DNA from: Strongyloides papillosus
Lineage: Eukaryota > Nematoda > Chromadorea > Rhabditida > Strongyloididae
Length of the DNA: 64,000 nt
Assembly (NCBI GenBank): GCA_005656395.1
Contig: SRSI01000010.1
Span: 186,001-250,000 of the forward strand
Reading direction: 5' to 3'
Shown: positions 10,626 to 22,931 of the stretch, piece by piece
Position numbering within the stretch: the first letter of the stretch is position 1
Layout: every line of letters begins with the position of its first letter
Program-made: the position numbers and the translations under genes
The notes under the pieces: generated by a model
Database searches by the model: none
The model's input: only the letters and a program-made list of their open reading frames with translations
Told to the model about the DNA's origin: nothing

Positions 10626-11159
10626 TTTTATGTTAGAACATAAGTTGTTTTATACAATAAATTTTAAAATACAAGATTACAATTTAATTCTATGTAAAAT
10701 TACAAACACTTTTATAAAAAACATTTTTAACACATTACAGTACATTTTTTCTAAATATTTTGAATTATCCTCTATTTATATAGAGGAGAGATTTCGGTCT
10801 GTAAATTATTTTCGAATTTCTGGGTTTTTTTAGTGAAATATATCTAGGGAAACATGGTAAAACATAATATCAAATATTAGCTCCGTACGATATGCCGTTC
10901 TTGAGATACATTGACATAAAGGTACCAAATTCCAAATTTTGGTACCTCCATATCTTCCTCAAAAATTAATTTTTTTTTGTTCGAAATTTTACAATTAGAC
11001 ATCATTTTTAATGCTTATTACGTATAAACAATAAAATCCAGCAAAAAAAAATTCAATCTCGAGATTTGGAATATCATCGAAAATAATTCTCTATCAAATG
11101 ACGTTAAGCATGTTTTAAAGTAACCATTCAGTTCCAAGATATAGTGAGTTAAAAAATCT
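10626..11159. other. no gene; older repeat-like DNA into which Merlin inserted
   Basis: It contains a short inverted repeat GGTACCAAA...TTTGGTACC at about 10921-10946. No coding evidence was found. Confidence 0.4.
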
Positions 11160-12574
11160 GGTACTCTTCCGTCTCGGTAGGGCAATTTCAAAAATGTTAT
11201 TTTTGAATATTAAAAAAATTTTTTAAAAATTTTTATTAACAATACAAATAGAGGAAAATGTTTTTTACAAGATTCACTTTTCTTCCTTTTTAATTTTTAC
11301 CTCTGGAGGCCAAAATGCAGCGATATCTTGAAGCGCCTTTATGAAAAGGTCATTTTTCCTATTATTTTTTCGCCAGATGAACTCGGCAAGATAACTATCC
11401 AGCATATTTCTATCTGTACCTCTCTGTTTCTTATTCCTCCATTTCGCACTGCCCCACATTCTTTCCACTGTCTGGGTGTGAGCTCCAGACTCAGGGTCCA
11501 CAAAGTTATATTTGTGGTTAACTCTGAAGTGCTCGAAACCCTGAGCTTCAAGTTCACTGGTCTTGTACGACCTCCAGCAATCCGAATAAATCGTTGAGCC
11601 TTCTTCAATTCTCTCCAAAATGACACTGGTGAGTGTCTTGAATCCCCTTTTCGGAACTGCTTGTAGAAAACACTCACCAGTTTCACGGCAAACTCCCCCG
11701 AAAATCCATACTGGTGGTAGGACTCGACCACAGTGATTCTTCCTCTTACTGATGAGGGACTCATCTATCTCCACAATTTTCTCTGGTTCTCCAATTTTCT
11801 GGGCTTCTCAGATGTTCAATTGAACCCACACACATCTCCCTCATGAAATTGCACCAGTCCACTGTTGTATTGTGGTTCATCTGGGGTTGTTTCTCACAAA
11901 AATTAATGGAGACAAGCTCCTCAGTCCAGAAATAAATGAACCGGACGACAGTTACGAAATACAACCTACTGTCGCTGAACCATGTTCCATTTTTCAAGAA
12001 GATCTTCTTGCGGCAGGTACTGAGATTGCAGTTCTACTGAATTCTTTGCCCTATGTAGAGCTTCATTTGGTGTCCTTCTGCACAAACTCTTTTTTTTGGC
12101 AATAGGCCATACTCCGTGTTAAGAAGGCAATGGCTTCTTCTTCAGTTTTTGGAAGATCCCAGATAGTCATAGACATTATTAATTTTAGCGTAATAAAATG
12201 ATTGAAACTAATTAAAGTGATTTTTTTGGTTATTTATGCTTTAAAATTATTTTATTTTTTAGATTTTGTTCTCATTATCATTGAGAAAGTACCATTTTAT
12301 CATTTTAGATCAATTACCTTTATCATATTATCACTTTTCCCATCTTAATTTCCAAAATTTCTAGTGACTTAATAGAGATATATACTACCAAGATGACCGG
12401 TGTGCGTTATCAATTATTTATGCCTCAAAGATATTAAAAATTTAAAAATTTTTTTCTCATTATCACTGAGAAAGTATTGTATAATCATTAATAACTATTT
12501 TATTCTATCATATTATCACTTTTATTAACAAAAAAACACTTTCAGAAATTGCCATACCGAGACGGAAGAGTACC
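11160..12574 (-). mobile_element. Merlin (IS1595/IS1016-like) DNA transposon, structurally complete
   Basis: The terminal inverted repeats are 30 bp with one mismatch. The left starts GGTACTCTTCCGTCTCGGTA (11160-11189) and the right is its reverse complement ending ...ACCGAGACGGAAGAGTACC (12545-12574). An 8-bp target duplication AAAAATCT lies at 11152-11159 and 12575-12582, the length expected for Merlin. The transposase lies inside on the minus strand. The element is 1,415 bp, a normal size for the superfamily. The intact duplication and near-identical ends show that it inserted as a unit and has not been rearranged since. Confidence 0.93.
11274..12176 (-). pseudogene. Merlin transposase, frameshifted
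   Basis: The DDE transposase of the ISXO2/IS1595 family should cut and paste the surrounding element. Reading from ATG at 12176: MSMTIWDLPKTEEE is followed by decay around 12060-12010, then KNGTWFSDSRL and a helix-turn-helix-like region to about 11810. A one-base shift near 11808-11818 leads into KIVEIDES (first catalytic Asp), then GRVLPPVWIFGGVCR, YSDCWRSY (second Asp) and VNHKYNFVDP...HTQTVERMW (third acidic position), and the frame runs to the stop at 11274. The catalytic half is continuous and keeps its motifs; at least two shifts break the N-terminal half. Upstream and downstream lie the element's own inverted repeats. Confidence 0.9.
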
Positions 12575-12582
12575 AAAAATCT

Positions 12583-15367
12583 ACCAATTTTTTGCCAAAA
12601 AAATCTTTTTTGACTTTGAGGTAAGAAAAAAGTGCAAAATGACAAGCGATCAAAAAAACAAAAAAAACCTATCTAGAGAATTTTGTTGTGAACATTTTTA
12701 AACCATAAGCAGCAATATATGTTGTACTGTTTTTGAGAAATTTGGGAATATGCCAACGCATGTCTCCAAAAAAACTTTTAAAAATCTTTAAAAAGTCGCA
12801 TTTTTTATAACTTTTATACGATTTAAACACAAATTTTCCATATTATTATGCATTTTTATTATAAAAGTATGTTTTAGCGATAATTTTATGCAATTTTAAT
12901 GTAAAAAAGTTTAAGCAGTAATAAAATAAATGTTGATTAGTAATTTCATTTTAAATTAAGAAACAATTTTATACTTAATCTATAACGTCTTAAGCATCAA
13001 ACATAAAGACAAATCAAACAAATTTAGACATTTGAAAAAACTTTTGGCTGCTCGAAGTGCCATATTTTATAATAAAGATCGCATTTATTTATATAAACGG
13101 CGACGAATTCTTGCGATCTAAAAAAATATAGCAAATCATCAAGCGGTAGATTTATTTCTATATATCTCTATATACATGCCTTTTTATGACCCTACTTGAG
13201 TACTTAGTGAAGAAGATGTGACGCGTCAAAAAATTACGCTATAAATTTTTTATAACGCAAAGATACATTTTTTAAATGATTCATGATAAAAATGTGTTAC
13301 ACAAGTCTTAAAACAACACGCAAAATTTTTTTGGAATGAATAAACTGAAGATAATCTTGAGAATCCCGACATTTGTAGCGCATAACCTTCTCACCCCTCT
13401 GGCCCTTGAAAATTTCAAAGGTATAAACAACTACTCTCATTGTCATTTGTAATTAATTAAACATATTACTAATGATATTTACTGATAAATGCAAAAATGC
13501 TAATTAAACTAAAAATTTTATTTTGATAATCAACAAAACAAAAAAAGAATTAAAACAAATCATCGCATAAAAACTAAATTTTCAAAAATATTTCTTTTTT
13601 GATCACATATAAAAAATTAAGATTTAAAAAACCACAAAAATTACATGTCAAATGACATATGATAAAATTTAAAGCTTAAAAGCAAAATGTTTGAATAGAT
13701 TAAGGGAAGCGTCATGTAAAAAAATGCTCAAACGAAAATAACATTAACAATTAGCTTTATAAATCTGTTAGGTAAAAGTAAATTTTTTTCAATTATGCAA
13801 GCATATCTGTATTTTAAAAAATTGAAAAAAGAATAAAATAAAATGGAGTAGAGATATTTTTACTTTTAGGTAAAAAATCCCAGCCCTGCGGACAAGCAGT
13901 GGCGGGCGAAGCGAGTTAGCTGCTTGTATTGTTTTAGTTTTATAAAGTAATTTTTGATATCCGCAATCATGATTGAAACTTCCAGAAGCCTTAGAGACAT
14001 AAAGATTAAACTTATGAATCTGGTACATTATATGTGTTAATATGTCATCTAGAGATATTGTTTAGGCGTATAAAAAGTAAGTCCTAGATTTTTGCTTGTT
14101 CTAAATATTTTGAATTACTCTACTTTCTGAGGAAACTTATTTTAAATAATTAACACATATAAAAGATGGAAATATCTTATTTAGAATGTAAAATTCTTAA
14201 ATAATTTTTTATAAATGTTATTTAAAATTCTCATAAAATGTATTGAATAAGACTTTTTTTTTTAAATTATTATTACATGTAGAGAAGTCGTTTGACTTTA
14301 AATGATTAAAAATAAAAATAATTTTTATTTATTCCACTCTGTCTAGAACGCAAAGTTATATTTAAAAATTTTTTTATTTTACTAAAAATTATAAATATCT
14401 TAACAAATCTTTTTAAAAATTTAATCAAATTATAAGAATAAAATATTTCTTGTTATTTAAAAAAAAACAATTTATTTTTTATTCTTTTAATTGTCTGTAT
14501 TTAGCGATCTTTATAATAATGTCTTTTGATTGATAGACATAAAAATAGAAGAGACTAAAACATTTTTATTAACATAGGTTTTTGGTCAACTTCAATAAGT
14601 TTTTTTTCTGTTTCAAATAATTTATGACCAATTGACTTATTAAAGTTAATCATATTACAGAAAAATACTATTGCAAAAAATGTTCATTTACTGGGAAATA
14701 AAAATTATATATTCTAAAAATGATAAATTTTTTATTTATAAGAAATAAGAAGAATAAAAAATGATAAAAATAAATTTTGTGACTTCCAGAAATATACTCG
14801 TGATAAAGAGAGGAAGGAAATTTAAAAGATTTAAAAAAAAAACTATTATTATATAGATTTAAATTAATAAAACAATTTGTTCCTGAAAAATAAATTCTTT
14901 CATTTTTTTAAATAATAATTTTAAATAAAAAATATACACTCATAAAAATAATGATTACAATATTATCTTAATTATAATTTTAATGTCAAAAAATTGATTA
15001 AAGATGTCTCGAATATGCCATGAAAAAAATTCGATAATAAATTTTTACTAACATTTATCAATCACTATTTGAATAATCAATCATTTGTAGAATAAGTAAT
15101 ATTTTAGAACTTTCTTTTTATAAAAAAAAAGTACAAATGACCTAGTGAAGAATTTTTTAGTGATAGAGGTATCTAAAATAATGTATCTAGTCAGTGATAA
15201 AGTAAATTAAAGTACATCTTTTTATATTTAATATTAAAAGACATTTTTTTGTTTAGAAGTGTGTAAAGTAATAGTTGAATAAATAATAAATTTCTAAAAG
15301 TAAAAGTTCACATAATTCGTGTATACGATTTGATTGAATTACTTTATATGTTATATTATATTAAATA
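12583..15367. other. long gene-poor interval
   Basis: A+T-rich DNA without convincing ORFs. Apart from the G+C-rich hairpin near 13.9 kb, I see only A/T runs and short direct repeats. Confidence 0.5.
13892..13927. repeat. G+C-rich hairpin island
   Basis: ACAAGCAG (13892-13899) and CTGCTTGT (13920-13927) form a perfect 8-bp stem around a G+C-rich loop containing GGCGGGCGAAGCGAG. Its composition contrasts sharply with the surrounding DNA. Short G+C-rich hairpins of this kind occur near Helitron 3' ends, but no CTRR terminus or partner is obvious, so its origin is open. Confidence 0.5.
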
Positions 15368-15688
15368 ATGTTTTGTAAGGTTTTATATTATGTTTATATT
15401 ATATTATTGTTTTTTCTTATTCTGGGAATGGTAGATAAAGTAATGAATGAAGAATCAAAGAACACTCATATTATAATTATAAAGAACGAAGTAAAATGGC
15501 AAGAAAATTTTGATTTATTAAAAAAAAAAGTGACGAATGTAAATTTATTAGATATATTTCCATTAAAAAATACAACAACATACAAAATTCCTGAAGAGAC
15601 AATGTATGAAAAAGACACAACTACTGATGATAAAACTATAAGAATATTATTAAGTTTAAAGTTTGGAATTCTTTTTACAGGAATGTAA
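15368..15688 (+). CDS. small secreted or single-pass hypothetical protein
   Basis: A 106-codon ORF starting with a strongly hydrophobic 20-residue segment (CKVLYYVYIILLFFLILG), a plausible signal peptide or anchor. A hydrophilic Lys/Thr/Glu-rich body follows, with no cysteines after the leader. I do not recognise the family. The stop overlaps a GTAAGT (15685-15690), so the true gene could continue through an intron. It stands alone, 1.2 kb upstream of the dyf-5 gene and on the same strand. Confidence 0.4.
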   Translation: MFCKVLYYVYIILLFFLILGMVDKVMNEESKNTHIIIIKNEVKWQENFDLLKKKVTNVNLLDIFPLKNTTTYKIPEETMYEKDTTTDDKTIRILLSLKFGILFTGM

Positions 15689-16864
15689 GTATAATTATAA
15701 ATCTGTTTATATTTTTTTAGATTATTTTTTTTATGTTCATTTATCTTTTTTTGGCAAATGGTAAATAATATGGTTTATTGTATTACCACTGATACTCCGA
15801 TTATATTAATAGATATTGTATGAAAAAAATCTTTTTAAGTGTGTTTTTCATTTCTTTTAATTTATTATTTTTAAGAAAATAAAAATATTTATTTTATTAT
15901 TTTTTTATAAAATGTTTTTAACATACATATTTAAAATGTTTTATATTATGTGTAATAAGAAAAAAGGTAGAAAACTTTTTTTTAACGATAATAATAATAA
16001 ACTATTTTAATATATGTATTTTAATACTTAAAGGAATTATAATAAACAATTATATGTATTTTAAGACAAAAATAAGGAAAAATGTATGATTGTAATTATG
16101 TGTATGTGAAATAAAAAATATATTTTTAACTTTTGACTATTTATTGTATGATAATTTATTTTTTAGTCTATAATATTTTCCTTGAAAGTTTCTCCTTTCC
16201 TCTATGTATATTCTCTTTTTAGGGCATTCTTAAAATTTTGCTAGGAAAATGAGTGAACGTTATATTTTCTATTAAACTATTATATTTTGTGTCCTTCTTT
16301 TTCTCCTCATCATCTAACCAAACTCACAGATATTGAAATATTACAAATCTAGTAGTAAATCTTCAAAATGGCAGTCGTTTCCATGCCAACAATAGTTTTT
16401 AGATTTGAAGGGTCGTGTGTACCTAGAAAAAGAGCGATATTTATTATTTCCATTTATCCATTGAATAGATTGATGTTACATTATTATTGAAACTATTAAA
16501 GTATATTGTTATTAATAGCACCATAACATTTACATAATCCTTTTTTTTACATCTTTAATAATACATACATTATCGGATTAGCTATTTATTTAATTATGTA
16601 TATATTATTTTATATATATATTGAAAAATTTTTAAAAGTTATTTATATTATTCAAAACATTTTTATGTATTAAGATTAAATTTGTTTGCCGTTTTAAAGA
16701 TAACATATATATTTTTATGGTAATATGATTTGTAAGAGAAGGAAAACAAAAAAAAACTTTATTTTTTCATTATAGGTATTTTTTATCATTAACTGTCTGT
16801 TATCGCTAAATAATTAAAAAATTATTATTAAAAATCTACAGTGTTTTAATATTTCGAATTTATA
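15689..16864. other. intergenic, upstream region of dyf-5
   Basis: A+T-rich, with no ORF of note. The only feature picked out is the X-box-like site at 16377. Confidence 0.5.
16377..16390 (+). promoter_or_regulatory. X-box-like RFX/DAF-19 site upstream of dyf-5
   Basis: GTTTCCATGCCAAC is an imperfect inverted repeat that fits the nematode X-box pattern (RYYNYYATRRNRAC) except for one base in the right half. X-boxes bind the RFX factor DAF-19, which switches on ciliary genes, and the next gene is the ciliary kinase dyf-5. The site lies 475 bp before the ATG, farther than the usual 60-250 bp, so its function is an inference. Confidence 0.5.
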
Positions 16865-19309
16865 ATGAGTTCCGTAGAAAATTCTCCTAATCCTTCTATA
16901 TCAACAGTAAAAAGTGGTGGTCAAACACTTGCTGATAGATATAAAATTACTAAAAAGGTTGGTGATGGAACATTTGGCGAAGTAAGCTTAGCAAAAAAAT
17001 TAGATACCGGTGATATAGTTGCTATCAAAAGAATGAAGAAAAAATTTTATTCATGGGATGAAGCAATGGCACTAAGAGAAGTTAAAAGTTTAAAAAAGTT
17101 AAGCCATCCAAATATAATAAAATTAAAAGAAGTTTTAAGAGAAAATGATATTCTATATTTTGTATTTGAGTTCATGCAGGAAAATTTATATGAACTTATG
17201 AAGGATAGGTAGGTTTCTTTTTAATTTAGTTTATTATTAAGTATTTTTTTAATATAATGTAAATATTTACTTTCAATTTTCGTTAATATTACATAAAAGT
17301 TTTGCTTACATTTATTTTTTTAATAAATTTCAGGGATAGATTTTTCCCAGAAAATGTTATTAGAAATATTATTTATCAAGTGCTACAAGGATTATCGTAC
17401 ATGCATAAAAATGGTAATTTTCCTCATTATGAACACAAAAAAACAACATTTAAATATATTTTTATAGGATTTTTTCATAGAGATATGAAACCAGAAAATA
17501 TTATGTGTAATGGAACAGAATTAGTAAAAATTGCAGATTTCGGATTAGCAAGGGAAATACGATCTCGACCACCTTTTACAGATTATGTCTCTACTAGATG
17601 GTACAGAGCTCCAGAAATTTTATTAAGATCTACAAATTATAATTCTCCTATTGATATTTGGGCTGTTGGTTGTATTATGTGTGAATTATACATGCTAAGG
17701 CCTCTTTTTCCGGGTACCTCTGAGTTAGACCAATTATTTAAAATTATTAGTATTATGGGAACTCCAACAAAAGTAAGTTATTGTAAATATAAAAAAATTC
17801 TTAGTGCTTTTCCGCTTTGTTAAGGCCATTTAAAAAGTATTATTTGAGGATATTAAACTATAGTTAAACTTGTTTTTATTATTAAAAATAAATTGTAAAA
17901 AAGACTTTCATTAATTATTAGACACCAACCTTCTTAGTTATAACTCAATATATAAAAATAATGTTATGCAATACAATGTCTGTTCAAATAATTTACTATA
18001 TTTTTTTCATTTTTCGTCAAATTAATTTAGCATAGCAACTGTCAATGATATAATTCATTGTTTTTAGAGTATTTAAATAGTATATACTTTTTCCTTTATA
18101 ACAAACTTTGCCATATTAAAAAAGTAAATGCCATTTTCTTTTGTTGATGGTAGCATTAAAATATTTATGGATAAAGTAATGAACTTTGGTATTTAACAAA
18201 GATTTGATTAAAGTGTTTGATGTGCTTAATATATTATTTGTATTTTTAAGTTTTTTAATATCCAAATTTTTTTTATTATTATTAGAAAGCAAAACTATTA
18301 TCTTATTATTGTTAAACAATCTTATTTACTGTATATACATTGTTTAATATTAAATGACAATTCTATTTAGTGGCCCTAACAACAAGAAATAGTACTAAAC
18401 CTTTTGTTATGTTTCATTTTGTTATATTATGAATCATTTATCAAAGTATAACATTAAAAATACTTTCATTATTTATAGGATGATTGGGTAGAAGGATATC
18501 AATTGGCTGCTAATATGAATTTTAAATTTCAACAATGTAATCCAACGCCATTGGATTCTATAGTAACAAATATTAGTCAAGATGGTTTAAAATTAATGTC
18601 TTCTTCACTATTGTGGAATCCTGAAAAACGTCCAAGTGCAGCAGCTGTAAGTACTATAATATTATAATTAAAATTAATTTTTATATAGTCATTGAAGTAT
18701 AAATATTTTCAAGTTGCACAAAAGCTTGGAGCACCAGTTTTTAGTCAACCAAATACGGGTAATAGAAAAACCTCATCATTTTCATCACAATCAGATTCAA
18801 AAATAATTACAACAATTAGCAAAAAGAGTAGTGGAATAAATAAAATGATAGAAGAGAGCGATCAAAAATTAAAGTATAAAGAAGGAACAGAAAGAGAATT
18901 TAATAGGAATTTACCACTGAATAAAACATCATTATTTGAAGAAGTGGAAAAAGAAGATAAAGAGGGAAAAGAAATTAAAAAAAATTCCGCAACGAATAAA
19001 AAAATACCAGCAAAAGAATTATATATGGCAAAAAGTCGTTATGCTCCAGGAATTAATAAAAATGATAATACGTCATCATTTAATTCAACATTAAAAAATA
19101 AATCTTTATTAAATGGAAATTTAAACAGTTCTTTAGGGCAAAAATCTTCTGTGCAGGCACGTTTTGAGTATGCCTATGGATATGTACCAATGTTTGCATG
19201 CAAAAATAAAAATATTAATAATAAAAGTGGTATTGAGGCTAGTGGAACAGAAAGTAGCGAGTTTAACGGTAGGGTTGATTGGGCTGCTAAATACGGTAGA
19301 AATATATGA
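16865..19309 (+). CDS. dyf-5: DYF-5 / MAK-ICK (RCK family) ciliary protein kinase
   Basis: join(16865..17208, 17334..17413, 17468..17772, 18479..18646, 18689..19309), 505 residues. This Ser/Thr kinase tunes cilium length and intraflagellar transport in sensory neurons. The kinase domain (about residues 20-305) has GDGTFGEV, the ATP lysine in [19 protein letters not shown] in [10 protein letters not shown], the RCK-type TDY activation motif in [14 protein letters not shown], and DIWAVGCIM. All splice sites are GT-AG. The second intron is 54 nt, while the third is 706 nt and contains no gene. The C-terminal tail (about 200 residues) is Ser/Lys/Asn-rich and low complexity, as in other RCK kinases. 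The start is chosen because the ATG precedes the kinase domain by a short Ser-rich leader and there are no upstream in-frame exons in sight. Regulation may involve the X-box-like site upstream. Confidence 0.93.
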
Positions 19310-19396
19310 AAAAACTTTGGTTTTTTTTGTTATTTGTATTATTAAAATTTTATTTATTTAAAAAATGATAAAGAAATATTTTGTTATAACATAATT

Positions 19397-20608
19397 TTAT
19401 TCTTTAATATTTAATAATTTATCATCTTCAATATTATCTTCATAAGGTTTTTGTTGATCGCACCAAAAATCAAATATTTTTGATGTTGTATATAGATTAA
19501 GATTTGCCTTAATTAACCTAAAAGCTACATAAAGATCCCAATTATGATATGTTGTAGATATGACTCTTTCAGCTTCACTTTGTGAATATTCATCACTACC
19601 ATTTAATAAAATATCTGTTTTTTCAATTTGTGAAAAATAAATTTGATATTTTCTTTTGGTATCACTAAACTCTTGAAGTGTTCTGTAAAATTTATCTCTG
19701 TTTGAAAGACCCCAAATCCAATTAATTATATTGATGAAATTTGCTGCTAAAAGAACTAACATCCAATACCAAAGAAGTACAAAAATCTTTTCATTTAACA
19801 TATTCAATGGTAATACACACTCTACTGTATAACTAGTTTCTTGTCCAAGCCTATTAATAGTAAAATCACAAACGGTAACACGTGGAAATAATCCTGAATT
19901 TCTCCATTCACCAGAATGTTTGATAACACTAAGACCAAATAAATGTTCTCCAATAAAATGACCGTAAATAAACATATTTACAAGAACAATAATCATATTG
20001 AATATTTTCATAGTAAAGTATAAAATAGTTACAAATCTATTAACATCAATAATGCCAAAATATCTATGTCTAATGTCTGTTACACCATCAATGGCTTTAG
20101 CTATTTTTCTTGAATTTTCATCAACCCTTTCTCCAAATTTATCTTTTAAAAATGTTTGAACGAAACTTCCAATATGGAGACCTGTAAACCAATTTGATGA
20201 TCTCCAAACTAGTTGTGGAAGGTAGAAAATTAATGCTTGAAGTACTAAAATATATGGTACCCATTGATAATATGCAATTTGTCTTTCTTTTCTAACTTCA
20301 TATTCTAATGGAATAGATTCATTTGTACGAAGGAAATATGTATTTTCAACTAAATAATTTTTTTGCTAATAATTTAAAAAAATATTAAACATACTTAAAC
20401 AATAAGAATATGAATATTGTACCCAACTTGATCTAAACTCGGCTTTCTGGAAACAATTTATAGCTTCTCCAAGATAAACTTTGGCTATATTTACAGAACC
20501 TAATAAAAGTATAATTAGAGGTGTATATTTATAATGCATCCGATCTACAAAATCATCCTCATATTTCTCTTCCATAAGCTTATAAACAATACTCACAAAA
20601 ACATCCAT
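19397..20608 (-). CDS. innexin (gap-junction channel subunit)
   Basis: complement(join(19397..20349, 20395..20608)), 388 residues. Innexins form invertebrate gap junctions and hemichannels in the plasma membrane. Four membrane segments are visible: PLIILLLGSVNIAKVYL near 30-46, PYILVLQALIFYLP near 100, a long hydrophobic run KIFNMIIVLVNMFI near 190, and FVLLWYWMLVLLAANFI near 265. The two extracellular-loop cysteine pairs are present: INCFQKAEF...YSYCL, and RVTVCDF...VECVLPLNM. The conserved YYQWVPY follows loop 1. The single 45-nt intron interrupts loop 1. Divergently oriented to a second innexin at 21669. The C-terminal tail is acidic. Which C. elegans inx/unc member it equals cannot be settled by eye. 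Confidence 0.94.
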
Positions 20609-21668
20609 TTTGAAACTGCAAAAAAATATAATTATTATAAAAACTCTTTTTTAATTTTATAAGTAAAATGAATGCATAGGTAATCTATATACAAAAACAA
20701 TTTTAAATGGTATTGACAATAAAAATAAGATAACTAATAGACGTTATTTGATATTATTTCTATCAAGAAAATTATATACTGCCCTCAATGATTTGTAAAT
20801 TGATAAAGAAAACACTTTATTTTAAAGTTTATATTATACAGAATATTTTAACATTATCTACAGGTATATACATTTTATAGCTGATAACAGAATCTTAAAT
20901 GCTAAAATGAAACAAAAATTTATAATTAAATCAAAAATATTTACTGAAGTATAGTATGTATATTATAAGTATAAAAAATAAAAATAATTTAACAAAAGAA
21001 TAATATTGAAGAATCATAATATTTTAAAATAGTAATAAAGATATAAATAATTATATATAAAGATAAAAGGTTTTATTAAACTATATTAATGGTTATATAT
21101 TAAGGAGTCAATTTAAACTCACTTCCTATTGAAAATTTCAAACGTAAAAATATATTAATAGTGAGGAAATAATTTTGAACATTTTTGTTTCATGACGTTA
21201 AGTGTTTTAAAATTATTTTACACTTTTTTTATCACAGTTCTGACTAATATCCTTTTATCATTTTATTCATAACTTTGATATAAATATTTCGATTAATATT
21301 GTTTTATACAAAATATCAAGTAGTGGGAGATGATTTTTTGATTTATCATTGGTAGATTAAAAGTTGTACAAACTTAATTATTCTTAATAATATCATTATA
21401 ATGGTAGGTCTTTCAAGAATATTATCAATTATAAGTTATTTGTATATTTACGATAAAATTATTTTACAATATCTAAATTTATATATACATTTATTACTTT
21501 CAAACTACCTTCTTATCAGCTCATATATTTTATCAATTGCTAATGTTTAAAATTTTTGTACATTAATTAGTATCTACTATTGATATTATATATTTTTATT
21601 TCCATACTTAGGTATAAGTATTATTAAAAATATTAAAATTTTCAGTGTTTTTCATTTTTTTATTTTAA
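20609..21668. promoter_or_regulatory. shared upstream interval of two divergent innexin genes
   Basis: 1.06 kb of A+T-rich DNA between two innexin start codons on opposite strands, so it must hold the 5' regions of both. No specific element is recognised. Confidence 0.5.
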
Positions 21669-22868
21669 ATGAATCATCAACTAGGCAGTCAATTAAGTTT
21701 ATTAATTAATAAGACAAAAGATGGTGGGCACGATGATGATACCGTTGATAGAATAAATTATGCCAAAACTGCATTTATATTAGCTGGCTTTGCTTTATTT
21801 GTAATGGCTATACAAAATATTGGTGATCCTATTACTTGCTGGGTTCCTGCAGAATATCCAGTAAGTTGTAAAATTTTTTATATAATTATCATTGATTAAA
21901 GGAAACATGGAATAGATACATTCGTCAATATTGTTTTGTTGAAAATACTTACTATGCTAATATTTCATATCTTCCAAATGATGTGGAAGAAAGAGAAAAT
22001 AATGAAATCATTTATTATCAATGGATTCCTTATATATTAGCAGGACAGGCATTTTTAGCATATCTACCAAAATTAATCTTTATGATGACATATTCTTTCT
22101 CTGAAACAAATATTTCCGACCTCATACAAACATGTTTTAAAGAAACTAGAGCTGGACAAAAAGATCAAGTAGAAAAGACGAATAGTTTATTAGTTCGTAA
22201 ATTATATCAATTACCTGTTCAAAAAAATCCTACTATGATCAAAAGTACAATATACTTAACAACTACATATCTTGGCCAAAAAGTAATAGCAATAATATTT
22301 TTATTCTGTCAATTATTAATTCTTAATTTTTTCATTCAATCAAATGACATCTTTTGGGGATTTAAAATTACTTATAAATTATTGTCTGGTTATGATTGGA
22401 GAGTTACAAAATTTTTCCCCCGTGTTACTTTCTGTGATTTAGAAACTAGAGATTTAGGACAAAGTAGAAAACACACACTTCAATGTATTTTACCATATAA
22501 TATGTTTATAGAAAAAATTTATATATTTTTATGGATATTTTTCTTCTTTATGATTATTGTTTCAGTTTTAAATTTATTTTATTGGTTATATAGAATATTT
22601 AACAGAGAAAGTAAATACAAAATGGTTAAAAGTGCATTAAAAGTAAGTTAATAATATGTTTTTAATTTTTAAATTTTTTAAGATACAAGATGATCCAAAA
22701 ATAAGATCGGCAACAAGGGATGATATTGATTGTTTTATAAATAAAACATTACTTTATGACGGTGCTACAGTACTTCGTTTAGTTGAATCCAACTCAGGAT
22801 ACGTAAATATGGTAGATTTATGTGCTAAATTATTCGAATCAAGAGAACACTGTAATAAATATGAATAG
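21669..22868 (+). CDS. innexin (gap-junction channel subunit), divergent paralogue
   Basis: join(21669..21860, 21902..22642, 22683..22868), 372 residues. Topology is innexin-like: DRINYAKTAFILAGFALFVM leads into TM1, and loop 1 carries ITCWVPAEYP...YIRQYCFVENTYY. IIYYQWIPYILAGQAFLAYL forms the Tyr-rich start of TM2, FFPRVTFCDL...LQCILPYNMF gives loop-2 cysteines, and IYIFLWIFFFFMIIVSVLNL forms TM4. Introns are 41 and 40 nt. The first falls inside loop 1, close to the intron position in the neighbouring innexin, which fits an old duplication. It keeps the canonical CWVPAE motif that the neighbour has altered (CFQKAE). Confidence 0.95.
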
Positions 22869-22931
22869 CTAATTATATATTATGATTAAAAAGTGAATAA
22901 ATAAATTAATAAAATTATATTTGTTTTTTTA

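Noticed and set aside
11872..12105. Plus-strand 77-codon ORF in the Merlin element
   Set aside because: It is antisense to the transposase N-terminal part and has no recognisable content.
17773..18478. Possible nested gene in dyf-5 intron 3
   Set aside because: The only ORF (67 codons, minus strand) is low-complexity Asn/Lys/Leu from A+T-rich DNA, with no domain or splice evidence.
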